Assembly: GCA_013298075.1 (NCBI GenBank)
Contig: JAAFJG010000015.1
Coordinates: 1 to 64,000 of the forward strand
From: Cytophagales bacterium
GTDB taxonomy: Bacteria > Bacteroidota > Bacteroidia > Cytophagales > Microscillaceae
Length of the DNA: 64,000 nt
Direction of reading: 5' to 3'
Made by a program: the position numbers and the translations under genes. Positions 12,644 to 20,520 of this stretch are shown here, one piece after another (positions within the stretch are counted from its first letter, which is position 1; each line of letters starts with the position of its first letter). The notes below the pieces were generated by a model that saw only the letters and a program-made list of their open reading frames with translations, had not been told where the DNA came from and did not search any database.

Positions 12644-12835
12644 TTAGAAATTTTTATATAACCAACCTAAAATATTATCAAATACAAAATCTACTCCTCC
12701 AATACAAATAGCAAAAATCAAAGAAGCTATCAAAACCAAAGTAGAATAACTTTGCAATTCTTTATAGGAAGACCAAGTTACTCTTTCACGTAACTCTATA
12801 TATGATTCTTTAAAAAAACCTACTAATTTATTCAT
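12644..12835 (-). CDS. secE: Preprotein translocase subunit SecE
   Basis: 63 residues with the short amphipathic N-terminus (FFKESYIELRERVTWSS) and one C-terminal transmembrane helix (STLVLIASLIFAICIGGVDFV). It is the single-span SecE form that clamps SecY. It lies between tRNA-Trp and nusG, and the three are probably transcribed from the promoter at 12975-13006. Confidence 0.96.
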   Translation of the reverse strand: MNKLVGFFKESYIELRERVTWSSYKELQSYSTLVLIASLIFAICIGGVDFVFDNILGWLYKNF

Positions 12836-12854
12836 TTCGATTATAAGATTTTAG

Positions 12855-12925
12855 CACGAGCGGAGAGATTCGAACTCCCACAGGCGGTGTTGGAGACCGC
12901 AATTCTACCCTTAAACTACGCTCGT
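12855..12925 (-). tRNA. tRNA-Trp (CCA)
   Basis: Read on the minus strand, 71 nt fold into a cloverleaf with a perfect 7-bp acceptor stem (ACGAGCG / CGCTCGT), anticodon loop CTCCAAC with anticodon CCA, and a T arm GGGAG-TTCGAAT-CTCCC (outer pairs approximate). The 3' CCA is not encoded. The position between tuf and secE is conserved from Proteobacteria to Bacteroidota. Confidence 0.95.
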
Positions 12926-12974
12926 ATGTTATTTAATTTAAACCTATTTCTCTCCCTACTATTTAAAAGAGTTG

Positions 12975-13006
12975 CAAAGTTAAATACTATTTTTGAAAAA
13001 AACAAG
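12975..13006 (-). promoter_or_regulatory. Promoter of tRNA-Trp-secE-nusG-ribosomal block
   Basis: On the minus strand a -7 element TAACTTTG (12975-12982) lies 20 nt after CTTG (13003-13006), close to the Bacteroidota consensus TTTG-N19/20-TAnnTTTG. The predicted start is about 40-45 nt before tRNA-Trp. The -33 element overlaps the base of the tuf terminator, so the two signals share sequence. Confidence 0.65.
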
Positions 13007-13037
13007 TGTATTTTAGATTTTTTTCTAAAATACACTT
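13004..13037 (-). terminator. Terminator of tuf
   Basis: A 13-bp perfect stem (13004-13016 with 13025-13037) and an 8-nt loop, starting 20 nt after the tuf stop at 13057. On the minus strand it is followed by a run of seven T residues at about 12996-13002, the standard intrinsic terminator form. Confidence 0.85.
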
Positions 13038-13056
13038 ATTTTATTTACTTTTATTT

Positions 13057-14247
13057 TTATTTCGGTAAAATTTCAGTTACTTGACCTGCGCCAATAGTAC
13101 GTCCACCTTCACGAATTGCAAAACGTAAACCTGTTTCCATAGCTACTGGATAGATTAATTCTACTGTAACAGTAATATTATCACCTGGCATTACCATCTC
13201 AACGTTTTCTGGTAAATAAACTTCACCCGTTACGTCCGTAGTACGCATATAGAATTGAGGACGATATTTATTAAAGAAAGGAGTGTGGCGACCACCTTCT
13301 TCTTTGGACAATACATAAACCTCAGCTTTAAATTTAGTATGTGGTTTTACACTACCTGGTTTGCAAATCACCATACCACGACGGATTTGAGATTTATCAA
13401 CGCCACGTAACAATAAACCAACGTTATCACCAGCTTCACCTCTATCTAAAATTTTGCGGAACATTTCAACCCCTGTAACAGTAGATTTTAAGTTTTCAGC
13501 ATTTAATCCTAAGATTTCAACAGGATCACCAGAGTTAATTACACCTCTTTCGATACGACCAGTTGCTACCGTTCCACGACCAGTAATAGTAAATACATCT
13601 TCCACAGGCATCAAAAATTCTTTATCCACAGCACGAACTGGAATTGGAATATGATTATCAACTGCGTCCATTAATTCTAATACTTTTTCAACCCATTTAG
13701 GTTCGTTATTCAACGCACCCAAAGCAGAACCTTGAATTACAGGGATTGTATCTCCTTCATATTTATAGAAAGATAACAATTCACGAATTTCCATTTCTAC
13801 TAATTCTAACAATTCAGGGTCATCAACTAAATCCACTTTGTTCATAAAAATAACCAAAGCTGGTACACCTACTTGACGCGCTAACAAGATATGTTCGCGT
13901 GTTTGAGGCATAGGACCATCAGTTGCAGCCACTACTAAAATTGCACCGTCCATTTGAGCAGCACCCGTAACCATGTTTTTCACATAATCGGCGTGTCCCG
14001 GACAATCTACGTGTGCGTAATGACGTTTTTCAGTTTGATATTCTACGTGAGAAGTATTAATTGTGATACCACGTTCTTTTTCTTCAGGAGCATTGTCGAT
14101 AGATGAGAAATCTCTCTTCTCTGCGAATCCTTTTTCAGACAATACAAATGTAATTGCTGCTGTTAAAGTAGTTTTACCGTGGTCAACGTGACCGATAGTA
14201 CCAACGTTTACGTGGGGTTTTGAGCGGTCAAATTGTTCTTTTGCCAT
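13057..14247 (-). CDS. tuf: Elongation factor Tu
   Basis: 396 residues, full length. The G1 motif GHVDHGKT is at 19-26, the switch I motif RGITI near 59-63, DCPGHADY near 81, and NKVD near 136. It delivers aminoacyl-tRNA to the ribosome. It is downstream of tRNA-Tyr, tRNA-Gly and tRNA-Thr, probably in one transcript starting at the promoter at 14735-14765, and ends at its own hairpin. Confidence 0.99.
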   Translation of the reverse strand: MAKEQFDRSKPHVNVGTIGHVDHGKTTLTAAITFVLSEKGFAEKRDFSSIDNAPEEKERGITINTSHVEYQTEKRHYAHVDCPGHADYVKNMVTGAAQMDGAILVVAATDGPMPQTREHILLARQVGVPALVIFMNKVDLVDDPELLELVEMEIRELLSFYKYEGDTIPVIQGSALGALNNEPKWVEKVLELMDAVDNHIPIPVRAVDKEFLMPVEDVFTITGRGTVATGRIERGVINSGDPVEILGLNAENLKSTVTGVEMFRKILDRGEAGDNVGLLLRGVDKSQIRRGMVICKPGSVKPHTKFKAEVYVLSKEEGGRHTPFFNKYRPQFYMRTTDVTGEVYLPENVEMVMPGDNITVTVELIYPVAMETGLRFAIREGGRTIGAGQVTEILPK

Positions 14248-14337
14248 CTTTGAAAATCCTCAGTTTTAAAAATTATATATATGATAAAATAAATTCAATA
14301 GAAATAAAATAAGTGCAGAAGTATGTAGCACTCACAG

Positions 14338-14409
<72 letters not shown>

Positions 14410-14441
14410 AGGCATAATTGAGAAGTGAAATAAAAAATTTG

Positions 14442-14514
14442 AGCGGGCGAAGAGTCTCGAACTCTCGACCTATAGCTTGGAAGGCTATCGCTCTACCAAC
14501 TGAGCTACACCCGC
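14442..14514 (-). tRNA. tRNA-Gly (TCC)
   Basis: 73 nt on the minus strand. Acceptor stem GCGGGTG / CGCCCGC (one G-T pair), anticodon stem ATAGC/GCTAT with loop CTTCCAA giving anticodon TCC, and T arm GAGAG-TTCGAGA-CTCTT. No CCA is encoded. Confidence 0.95.
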
Positions 14515-14602
14515 TTATTTTTTTAATCTAATTTTAACAAAAAAATGATACTAATAGTTTATCTATATAAAAAAATATTTCTAAACTTTTTAGTATTATT
14601 AA

Positions 14603-14688
14603 TGGTGGGTCGAGAAGGATTCGAACCTTCGTAAGCTCACGCTAACAGAGTTACAGTCTGTCCCATTTAACCACTCTGGCATCTACCC
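14603..14688 (-). tRNA. tRNA-Tyr (GTA), with encoded CCA
   Basis: 86 nt on the minus strand including an encoded CCA at 14603-14605. Anticodon stem ACAGA/TCTGT with loop CTGTAAC gives GTA; a long variable arm identifies a class II tRNA. The acceptor stem GGGTAGA / TCGACCC contains an A-G mismatch at 5:68. First gene after the promoter at 14735-14765. Confidence 0.94.
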
Positions 14689-14734
14689 AAATAACAATTT
14701 TTATTTTTTTTCACTTTACTTCTCAAAGCGTGTG

Positions 14735-14765
14735 CAAAGGTACAACCTTTTTTTTTAATTCCAAA
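14735..14765 (-). promoter_or_regulatory. Promoter of the tRNA-Tyr/Gly/Thr-tuf operon
   Basis: On the minus strand TTTG (14762-14765) is separated by exactly 19 nt from TACCTTTG (14735-14742), a textbook Bacteroidota promoter. Transcription should start about 40 nt before tRNA-Tyr. This is the best promoter match in the window. Confidence 0.8.
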
Positions 14766-15122
14766 TATTTTTCCACTTTTTTTTAATATTTTTTAATATT
14801 TTTTAATAAATAAGAAAAAATATAAAGAAAACCGATAAATTGATTAAAAAATTCAACTTTTTTATTTTTTAATACATTATCAATATGGGTGACATAGTTG
14901 TAAAGGCTATAAAGGCTTAAATTTAGTATAAAAGAATTTTTTGTATTTAAAACATTAATTAAAAATAGATACGACAAATTCCCGTAAGTATTTTTTATTA
15001 ATTTAACCAAATACTAAATATTTAAAAATATTGAAAATACCTTAATCGTCTTTAAATAGCCTTTTTGTGTTAAATTCAAAATGTCACTCATATTGCATTA
15101 TTATTTTAAAATAATGGTTTTT

Positions 15123-15230
15123 GCGATAAGGATAGAAGCAGTATTGCAGAGACAAAAAAGACAAAAACACGTAGGAACGAAGTGTTTTTGTCTTTTTTGT
15201 CTCTGTGCTTGCACGATAGCCTGTAATCGC
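15123..15230. repeat. REP-like long hairpin element
   Basis: A perfect 24-bp stem (15147-15170 with 15182-15205) around an 11-nt loop, flanked by weaker outer pairing that ends in GCGAT (15123-15127) and ATCGC (15226-15230). The outer parts GATAGAAGC-GTAT and GATAGCCTG resemble, from memory, the REP-like palindromes common in Flavobacterium intergenic regions. It lies alone in the roughly 600-bp gap between the tRNA operon promoter and tatC. No other gene is visible in that gap; open frames across it are explained by the stem. Confidence 0.7.
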
Positions 15231-15376
15231 CCAAAATCTCTTTCAAATCTCGACCAAATTAAAGACTTTCATGAATAGATAAAAAAAGTTTTTTGATATA
15301 TATTTGCAAATTGAGAAAAAAAATGCAAATTTTGCACTTATAAAAAATAAAAATAAAAATATAGATATAAAAAATT

Positions 15377-16279
15377 ATGCCTCTTGACCAAGTAAGTAAT
15401 GATGACGTTGATAAATATGAATTTAAAGACGAAAATAAACAGGAAAATGAAAACGAAGAAGAAAGTTCTGAAAATGAATTGAAAGCAAGCGAAATGTCAT
15501 TGATTGACCATTTAGAAACTTTGAGATGGCATTTAATTAGGGCAACGATTGCGGTGGGCGTTTTGATGATTGTGGCTTTTTTTAATATTAAATGGATTTT
15601 TGAAAATATATTGATTGCTCCTGCTAAAACTAATTTTTGGACATACCAACAATTATGCGCTTTGGGCGAATATTTAGGAACAAAAGATGCTTTGTGTATC
15701 CAAAAAATAAGTTTTGAATTGCAAAGTAGAACGATGACTGGGCAATTTATGATGAGTATTACTGCCTCGGCTATGATTGGATTGATTATTGGTTTTCCTT
15801 ATATTTTTTGGGAAATATGGCAATTTGTAAAACCTGCTTTGTATAAAAAAGAACAAAAAGTAGCGTCAGGTGCTGTGTTTTGGGTCAGTTTGTTGTTTAT
15901 TTTTGGGGTAACTTTTGGTTATTATATAGTAACTCCTTTGTCTATCAATTTTTTGGCAAATTATCAAATTGCTGATTCTATTAAAAATCAATTTGATATA
16001 GTTTCTTATCTTTCTACCGTGATTACTTTGGTGATTGGTTGTGCGTTTTTGTTTCAGTTACCTATTTTGGTTTATTTTTTAGCAAAAATAGGTGTGATTA
16101 CGGCAAGTTTTATGCGAAAATATCGTCGTCATGCGATTGTAATTATTTTGATTTTAGCGGGTGTGATTACGCCTCCTGATGTTTTTAGTCAAATTATTGT
16201 ATCTTTACCACTTTGGGTTTTATATGAAATTAGTATCAATATTGCTCTAAGTGTCGAAAAAAATATGGTGAAAGAATAG
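15377..16279 (+). CDS. tatC: Sec-independent protein translocase TatC
   Basis: 300 residues. A charged N-terminal tail (about 38 residues, rich in D/E/N) precedes the conserved MSLIDHLETLRWHLIRA segment, which recognises twin-arginine signals, and six hydrophobic segments follow in the TatC pattern. The FPYIFWEIWQFVKPALY region and the C-terminal RRHAIVIILILAGVITPPD are family hallmarks. It exports folded proteins across the inner membrane. No tatA is adjacent, so the partner lies elsewhere. A -7-like TATATTTG lies near 15297, without a clear -33 element. Confidence 0.97.
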   Translation: MPLDQVSNDDVDKYEFKDENKQENENEEESSENELKASEMSLIDHLETLRWHLIRATIAVGVLMIVAFFNIKWIFENILIAPAKTNFWTYQQLCALGEYLGTKDALCIQKISFELQSRTMTGQFMMSITASAMIGLIIGFPYIFWEIWQFVKPALYKKEQKVASGAVFWVSLLFIFGVTFGYYIVTPLSINFLANYQIADSIKNQFDIVSYLSTVITLVIGCAFLFQLPILVYFLAKIGVITASFMRKYRRHAIVIILILAGVITPPDVFSQIIVSLPLWVLYEISINIALSVEKNMVKE

Positions 16280-16321
16280 AGTTTTGATTCTTAGTATCAA
16301 AAAATTAATAATGTAAACTTT

Positions 16322-16366
16322 TTCTTTTCTCCTTGGTCTGTGTAACACAGACCAAGGAGAAAAGAA
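16322..16366. terminator. Long perfect palindrome after tatC
   Basis: Two 22-nt arms (16322-16343 and 16345-16366) separated by one base, 43 nt after the tatC stop. The core GGTCTGTGT-A-ACACAGACC is flanked by TTCTTTTCTCCTT and its complement. On the plus strand CTATTTTTTGG follows. It may serve as the tatC terminator, but its length and perfection suggest a mobile palindromic repeat. Confidence 0.6.
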
Positions 16367-16440
16367 CTATTTTTTGGTAAATTTAGACCAAATTTTAGAT
16401 GAAAAAACGAATGTATTTTTAGCATATTCTGAACAGCCTA

Positions 16441-16467
16441 CCTTCAAAGTTTTTAAAACCTTGAAGG
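16441..16467. repeat. Short palindromic repeat
   Basis: CCTTCAAAGTTTT pairs with AAAACCTTGAAGG with one mismatch. It is one of four repeat-like structures in the 500-bp gap between tatC and the MaoC gene, together with 16322-16366, a small CCTC...GAGG hairpin near 16547-16560, and 16604-16738. Confidence 0.5.
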
Positions 16468-16603
16468 AATTTTATAACATTATTCTACACATAAAACAAA
16501 TATCAGTATCAAAATAATAGAATTTAACAATACTACTCTAACTCTCCTCAGCGGTGAGGGAATTAAAAACAAATTTTTTTTAGGTTTTGAGTTTAATTTT
16601 TTT

Positions 16604-16738
16604 ATTAGTAGTTTTTAAATGAAAGAGATTTTAGCACACAGATAACACGGATTTAGCGGATTAATACGAATTTTTTTTCTTTTTTCTCGAATTTTTAATG
16701 ATTTTTGTCAATTTTTGGCTACTATTTAAAAAACTCTA
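16604..16738 (+). repeat. 135-bp dispersed repeat, copy 1
   Basis: Almost identical, in inverted orientation, to 52227-52360. The shared stretch contains CACACAGATAACACGG, GGATTAATACG, a T-rich run and CTCGAATTTTTAATG. Differences are limited to a few substitutions and small indels in the T runs. It contributes the first in-frame ATG of a longer frame leading into the MaoC gene, which is therefore not the real start. Confidence 0.85.
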
Positions 16739-16781
16739 TTATCAAAAATCAATTTTTTCAAAAATATTTAATCTTACCAAG

Positions 16782-17192
16782 ATGGTAAAAATAGAAACAG
16801 GCGACCTTTATATCCATACTTTTTGTTTTTCTCAAGAAGATGTAAAAAATTTTGCGGCAATTACAGGCGATACAAATCCTTTGCATGTGGACGAAAAGTT
16901 TGCAGCAGACACACCATTCAAAAAACCAATTATGCATGGAATGTTAAGTGCAAGCGTAATTTCAAAGATTTTAGGAACGGAATTTCCGGGCAATGGAAGT
17001 GTTTATCTCCAACAGAATATAGAATTTTTGCGTCCTATGTACGTCGATAAAGAATATGAATTGAGATTAGTAATCAAAGAAATTTATACGTCTAATCATT
17101 CTGCGATTGTCGAAACAACTATCAAAGATACTGCCTCCAAAAAAATGACCATCAGAGGTGAAGCAATGATTATGAATGAAAAATATTTTTAA
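16782..17192 (+). CDS. MaoC-like (R)-specific enoyl-CoA hydratase
   Basis: 136 residues from ATG 16782. The hot-dog fold hydratase motif is clear: TGDTNPLHVDEKFA, with the catalytic Asp30 and His35 spaced as in PhaJ, followed by KPIMHGMLSASVIS. The likely reaction is hydration of trans-2-enoyl-CoA to (R)-3-hydroxyacyl-CoA, feeding polyhydroxyalkanoate or other acyl-CoA pools; the substrate cannot be read from sequence. The frame is open from 16698, but its first 28 codons include part of the dispersed repeat, and the family starts at MVKIETGDLY. Stands alone, convergent with the next gene. Confidence 0.88.
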   Translation: MVKIETGDLYIHTFCFSQEDVKNFAAITGDTNPLHVDEKFAADTPFKKPIMHGMLSASVISKILGTEFPGNGSVYLQQNIEFLRPMYVDKEYELRLVIKEIYTSNHSAIVETTIKDTASKKMTIRGEAMIMNEKYF

Positions 17193-17198
17193 ACAATT

Positions 17199-18182
17199 TT
17201 AGTCCGCCATAAATGTTTGAGTACCAATCCAACCATCAGACAAATTAAAATGAACGCCCACTAAAAATTGTGGAAAAATATCAAAATTAAATTTTTCATA
17301 TACTTTTTTGTCTTGTTGCAAACTTAATTGATTGCCAAAAACTCCTCCTATTTGTGCCACCAATCTAAGATTTTTGTGGTATTTATATTGTAAAGTCGTA
17401 TTGATTTCTAATTGACTATTTTGCAAAGTAATAGCATTATTTTGCGGAATATTATTAGTTACATTTGGTAAAAAACGAGGCACAGTATTATTCAAATTCA
17501 CTTGAAAAAATTGTGGATTGATACGAAATTTTAAAGTCGTTTTTCTGTTCCGATTATAATTAAAAGAAATATTAACAGGAATGAATAAATTTAAGTCCCA
17601 TTTATCTGATAAACGTCTATTCAAACCAATAATTGGAATAGGTAAAAGCCTTCCTGCTTGCGTATAAGCTACCGCAACTCCAAAAATATTTTGTTTTTTG
17701 AGTCCTAAAATTTGAATATTTGCCACTCCAACAATGCCAAAAGGTCTTATTTCATTGGTATTTTCGACATCTTGTACGGTGCCAATATTGCCCGTATAAA
17801 GCCAAACTCCTTTTCTAATTCCTGCGCTGATATGCGTAATTCCTAAAGAAATATTGGCAAATGTTCTCGGATTAGTGATAATATTTGAATCAAAAAAACG
17901 CACTCCACCATTGATAGAAAGAAAAGTTTGGCGAAAACCTACGTCCATTTTTGACAATTTAAAATCTGCCAAATCTAAAGAGGCTTTACTTTTGATAGAA
18001 AACATAGATTGAAATTGTATTTGTTGCATTTGATAACGAACATCATTTTGAGCCTGTTCAGGAACATACAAATAATTAACTCTGTAGCCTGTTTTGAATA
18101 AAAAAGGAAGGCTCAAACTTTGTCCAGAGAGCCAAAAAATTTGAAATAAAATTAAAAATAATAAATAATTTTTTTTTTGCAT
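17199..18182 (-). CDS. Outer-membrane beta-barrel protein (DUF6268-like)
   Basis: 327 residues from ATG 18182 (MQKKNYLLFLILFQIFWLSG, a signal peptide). The frame opens 28 codons earlier at 18266, but that stretch has its own hydrophobic run with cysteines and does not look like part of the protein. The mature chain alternates polar and hydrophobic residues, with motifs such as AGIRKGVWLYTGNIG and PIPIIGLNRRLSDKWDLNLF typical of Bacteroidota DUF6268 outer-membrane proteins. Function unknown. It ends 6 bp from the convergent MaoC gene. Confidence 0.7.
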   Translation of the reverse strand: MQKKNYLLFLILFQIFWLSGQSLSLPFLFKTGYRVNYLYVPEQAQNDVRYQMQQIQFQSMFSIKSKASLDLADFKLSKMDVGFRQTFLSINGGVRFFDSNIITNPRTFANISLGITHISAGIRKGVWLYTGNIGTVQDVENTNEIRPFGIVGVANIQILGLKKQNIFGVAVAYTQAGRLLPIPIIGLNRRLSDKWDLNLFIPVNISFNYNRNRKTTLKFRINPQFFQVNLNNTVPRFLPNVTNNIPQNNAITLQNSQLEINTTLQYKYHKNLRLVAQIGGVFGNQLSLQQDKKVYEKFNFDIFPQFLVGVHFNLSDGWIGTQTFMAD

Positions 18183-18392
18183 TGTGTGTGAGAATATGAA
18201 AATATTAATATGCCAAAAATAACAAAAAATACAACAAAAACCAAAAATCAAGTTGTATTTTGTCAATACTACTTCATTTTTTTATATGTATTACAATTTA
18301 TTTGAAAAATGGTGATTCTTAGGAAATTATCACAACGCTAATTCGTTATAATATTGAATAGAAATGGTATTTATGCCATTTATTTAAAAAAT

Positions 18393-18491
18393 ATATAAAA
18401 ATATCAGTTTGAGAAACATAGAGATTTGCGATAAAGCCAACAACTGAATTTTATATTATACTCCAAATAAATTTGGAGGCAATTCAAAAAA
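18393..18491 (+). repeat. Dispersed hairpin repeat, copy 1
   Basis: About 99 bp that align with 34701-34800: shared text includes AATATCAGTT, GAGAAA, ATAAAGCCAA, TTTTATATTAT and GGAGGCAATTCAAAAAA. The core hairpin is CTCCAAAT-AA-ATTTGGAG (18461-18478). In the other two copies the stem is CTCCAGAT/ATCTGGAG, so both sides of one pair have changed together (G-C to A-T). Confidence 0.8.
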
Positions 18492-18535
18492 ATATTTCAA
18501 AAAAAATATTTTCCATCATAAATGTCCCAAAAACC

Positions 18536-18584
18536 TAAATTTTATATAATCCTCCAGATAAATCTGGAGGAAATTCAAAAACAC
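18536..18584 (+). repeat. Dispersed hairpin repeat, copy 2 (short)
   Basis: Only the 3' half of the element: TAAATTTTATATAAT, the 20-nt palindrome CCTCCAGATAAATCTGGAGG (18551-18570) and AAATTCAAAAAC. It lies about 70 bp after copy 1 and about 30 bp from the 3' end of aspS (minus strand), where it could also act as a transcript end. Confidence 0.75.
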
Positions 18585-18612
18585 GTTTGAAAAAAACGCT
18601 TATAAGCAAATT

Positions 18613-20370
18613 TTATTTTTTAGTAATATTCAAACTCAATTCATCTAATTGTGCTTGTGCAATTGGAGAAGGTGATTTTATCATCATATCTCTTCCTGAG
18701 TTATTTTTAGGAAAAGCAATAAAATCTCGAATCGAATCTGCTCCACCAAAAATAGAACATAATCTATCAAAACCAAAAGCAATTCCTCCGTGCGGGGGCG
18801 CACCAAATTCGAAAGCCTCCATCAAAAAGCCAAATTGTGCTTTTGCTTCTTCAGGTGAAAATCCTAAAATCCCTAACATTTTTTCTTGTAAAGGACGTTG
18901 ATAAATCCGAATCGAACCACCGCCAACTTCTGTGCCATTGATAACCATATCGTAGGCATTGGCACGAATATCACCCCAACGTTTTTCGTCTTGTAATAAA
19001 ATTTCGTCCTCTGGTTTTGGAGCAGTAAAAGGGTGGTGCATCGCATAAAAACGATTGTCTTCTTCGCTATATTCTAACAAAGGAAAATCTAAAACCCATA
19101 AAGCTGCAAATTTATTTTTATCTCTCAAACCTAATTTATTACCCATTTCTAAACGCAATTCGCTTAATTGTTTGCGAACTTTGTGGCTTTCTCCTGATAA
19201 AATTAACAATAAATCTCCTGCTTTTGCATTCATTTTAGTGGCTATTTTTTGTAAATCTTCTGACGAATAAAACTTATCTACAGACGATTTGAAAGTGCCA
19301 TCTAATTCACAACGCACATACACCAAACCTTTCGCACCAATTTGTGGGCGTTTGATAAAGTCTGTTAATTCATCAATTTGTTTGCGTGTATAAGACGCAC
19401 AATTAGTAGCACAAATACCAACTATCAATTCTGCTTCCTCAAAAACAAGGAAAGATTTACCTTTTGTCAATTCGTTTAATTCTACAAATTTCATCTCAAA
19501 ACGTGTATCAGGCTTATCAGAGCCATAGAAACGCATTGCGTCATCATAAGTCATTCGAGGAACTTCGGGCAATTCATACTTTTTTACTTGGCTGAATAAA
19601 TGCCTAATCAAACCCTCAAAAGTATTCAAAATATCTTCTTGTGTGATAAAAGACATTTCGCAATCGATTTGCGTAAATTCAGGCTGTCTATCCGCTCTCA
19701 AATCTTCATCTCTAAAACATTTCACAATCTGATAATATCTATCAAAACCTGCCACCATCAAAATTTGCTTAAAAGTTTGTGGAGATTGTGGCAACGCATA
19801 AAATTCACCTTGATTCATACGCGAAGGCACTACAAAATCTCTCGCTCCTTCAGGCGTAGATTTGATTAAAACGGGCGTTTCTATATCAATAAAGCCTAAA
19901 TCATCTAAAAATTGGCGTGTTGCTCGATTCATTTGATGACGCAATTCGATATTTTTACGGACAGGATTTCTTCTCAAATCTAAATAACGATATTCCATTC
20001 TGAGTTCATCACCGCCATCAGTTTCATCTTCTATCAAAAAAGGTGGTACTTTTGAAGTGTTTAAAATTTCGATTTCTTCGACCAAAATTTCAATATCACC
20101 TGTGGGAATATTTGGATTTTTAGAGCTTCTTTCGCTTACTTTTCCTATTATTTTTACGACAGTTTCACGTCCCAATTTACGTAATTGTTCTTGGATTTCA
20201 GGTTTTGAAGTTCCTTCTATTGCCGTAATTTGCGTGATGCCATATTTATCTCTAATATCTGCAAAAATAAGATGTCCTATGTCACGTGTGCGTTGTACCC
20301 AGCCGCAAATCGTAACAGATGTGTTGATATGTGTTAAGCGGAGTTCACCGCAATTATGAGTTCTTAACAT
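18613..20370 (-). CDS. aspS: Aspartyl-tRNA synthetase
   Basis: 585 residues, a normal bacterial-type length. Domain order: N-terminal OB-fold anticodon-binding domain ([23 protein letters not shown]), class II catalytic domain with motif 2 ([21 protein letters not shown]), a bacterial GAD insertion, and motif 3 ([10 protein letters not shown]) near the C-terminus. A TATATTTG -7 element lies at 20400-20407 on the minus strand, about 30 nt before the start. Hairpin repeats follow the 3' end. Whether it is discriminating or charges Asn as well cannot be read from these motifs. Confidence 0.98.
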   Translation of the reverse strand: MLRTHNCGELRLTHINTSVTICGWVQRTRDIGHLIFADIRDKYGITQITAIEGTSKPEIQEQLRKLGRETVVKIIGKVSERSSKNPNIPTGDIEILVEEIEILNTSKVPPFLIEDETDGGDELRMEYRYLDLRRNPVRKNIELRHQMNRATRQFLDDLGFIDIETPVLIKSTPEGARDFVVPSRMNQGEFYALPQSPQTFKQILMVAGFDRYYQIVKCFRDEDLRADRQPEFTQIDCEMSFITQEDILNTFEGLIRHLFSQVKKYELPEVPRMTYDDAMRFYGSDKPDTRFEMKFVELNELTKGKSFLVFEEAELIVGICATNCASYTRKQIDELTDFIKRPQIGAKGLVYVRCELDGTFKSSVDKFYSSEDLQKIATKMNAKAGDLLLILSGESHKVRKQLSELRLEMGNKLGLRDKNKFAALWVLDFPLLEYSEEDNRFYAMHHPFTAPKPEDEILLQDEKRWGDIRANAYDMVINGTEVGGGSIRIYQRPLQEKMLGILGFSPEEAKAQFGFLMEAFEFGAPPHGGIAFGFDRLCSIFGGADSIRDFIAFPKNNSGRDMMIKSPSPIAQAQLDELSLNITKK

Positions 20371-20399
20371 TTTTGAGTTCTACGAATGTTTTTTTGGTG

Positions 20400-20407
20400 C
20401 AAATATA
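20400..20407 (-). promoter_or_regulatory. -7 promoter element of aspS
   Basis: TATATTTG on the minus strand, matching TAnnTTTG, 30 nt before the aspS ATG. The expected upstream TTTG is degenerate (TTTTC), so support is moderate. Confidence 0.5.
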
Positions 20408-20520
20408 TAGTATTTTTTGAAAATATAAAACTGAAAAGAACAAAAATAAAGTAATTGACTTTTTTTTGGAATATAAATAAAATGTATAATCGATATAATA
20501 AACACTTGCTAATCAATATT

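Noticed and set aside
12887-13084. 65-aa plus-strand frame over tRNA-Trp and the tuf 3' end
   Set aside because: It crosses a tRNA, a promoter and a terminator; a shadow frame.
14783-15278. Two frames of 75 and 65 residues before tatC
   Set aside because: One is AT-rich low-complexity sequence and the other covers the REP-like hairpin with palindrome-derived residues; no family and no promoter.
16698-16781. N-terminal 28-codon extension of the MaoC gene
   Set aside because: It is largely the end of a dispersed repeat; the family starts at 16782.
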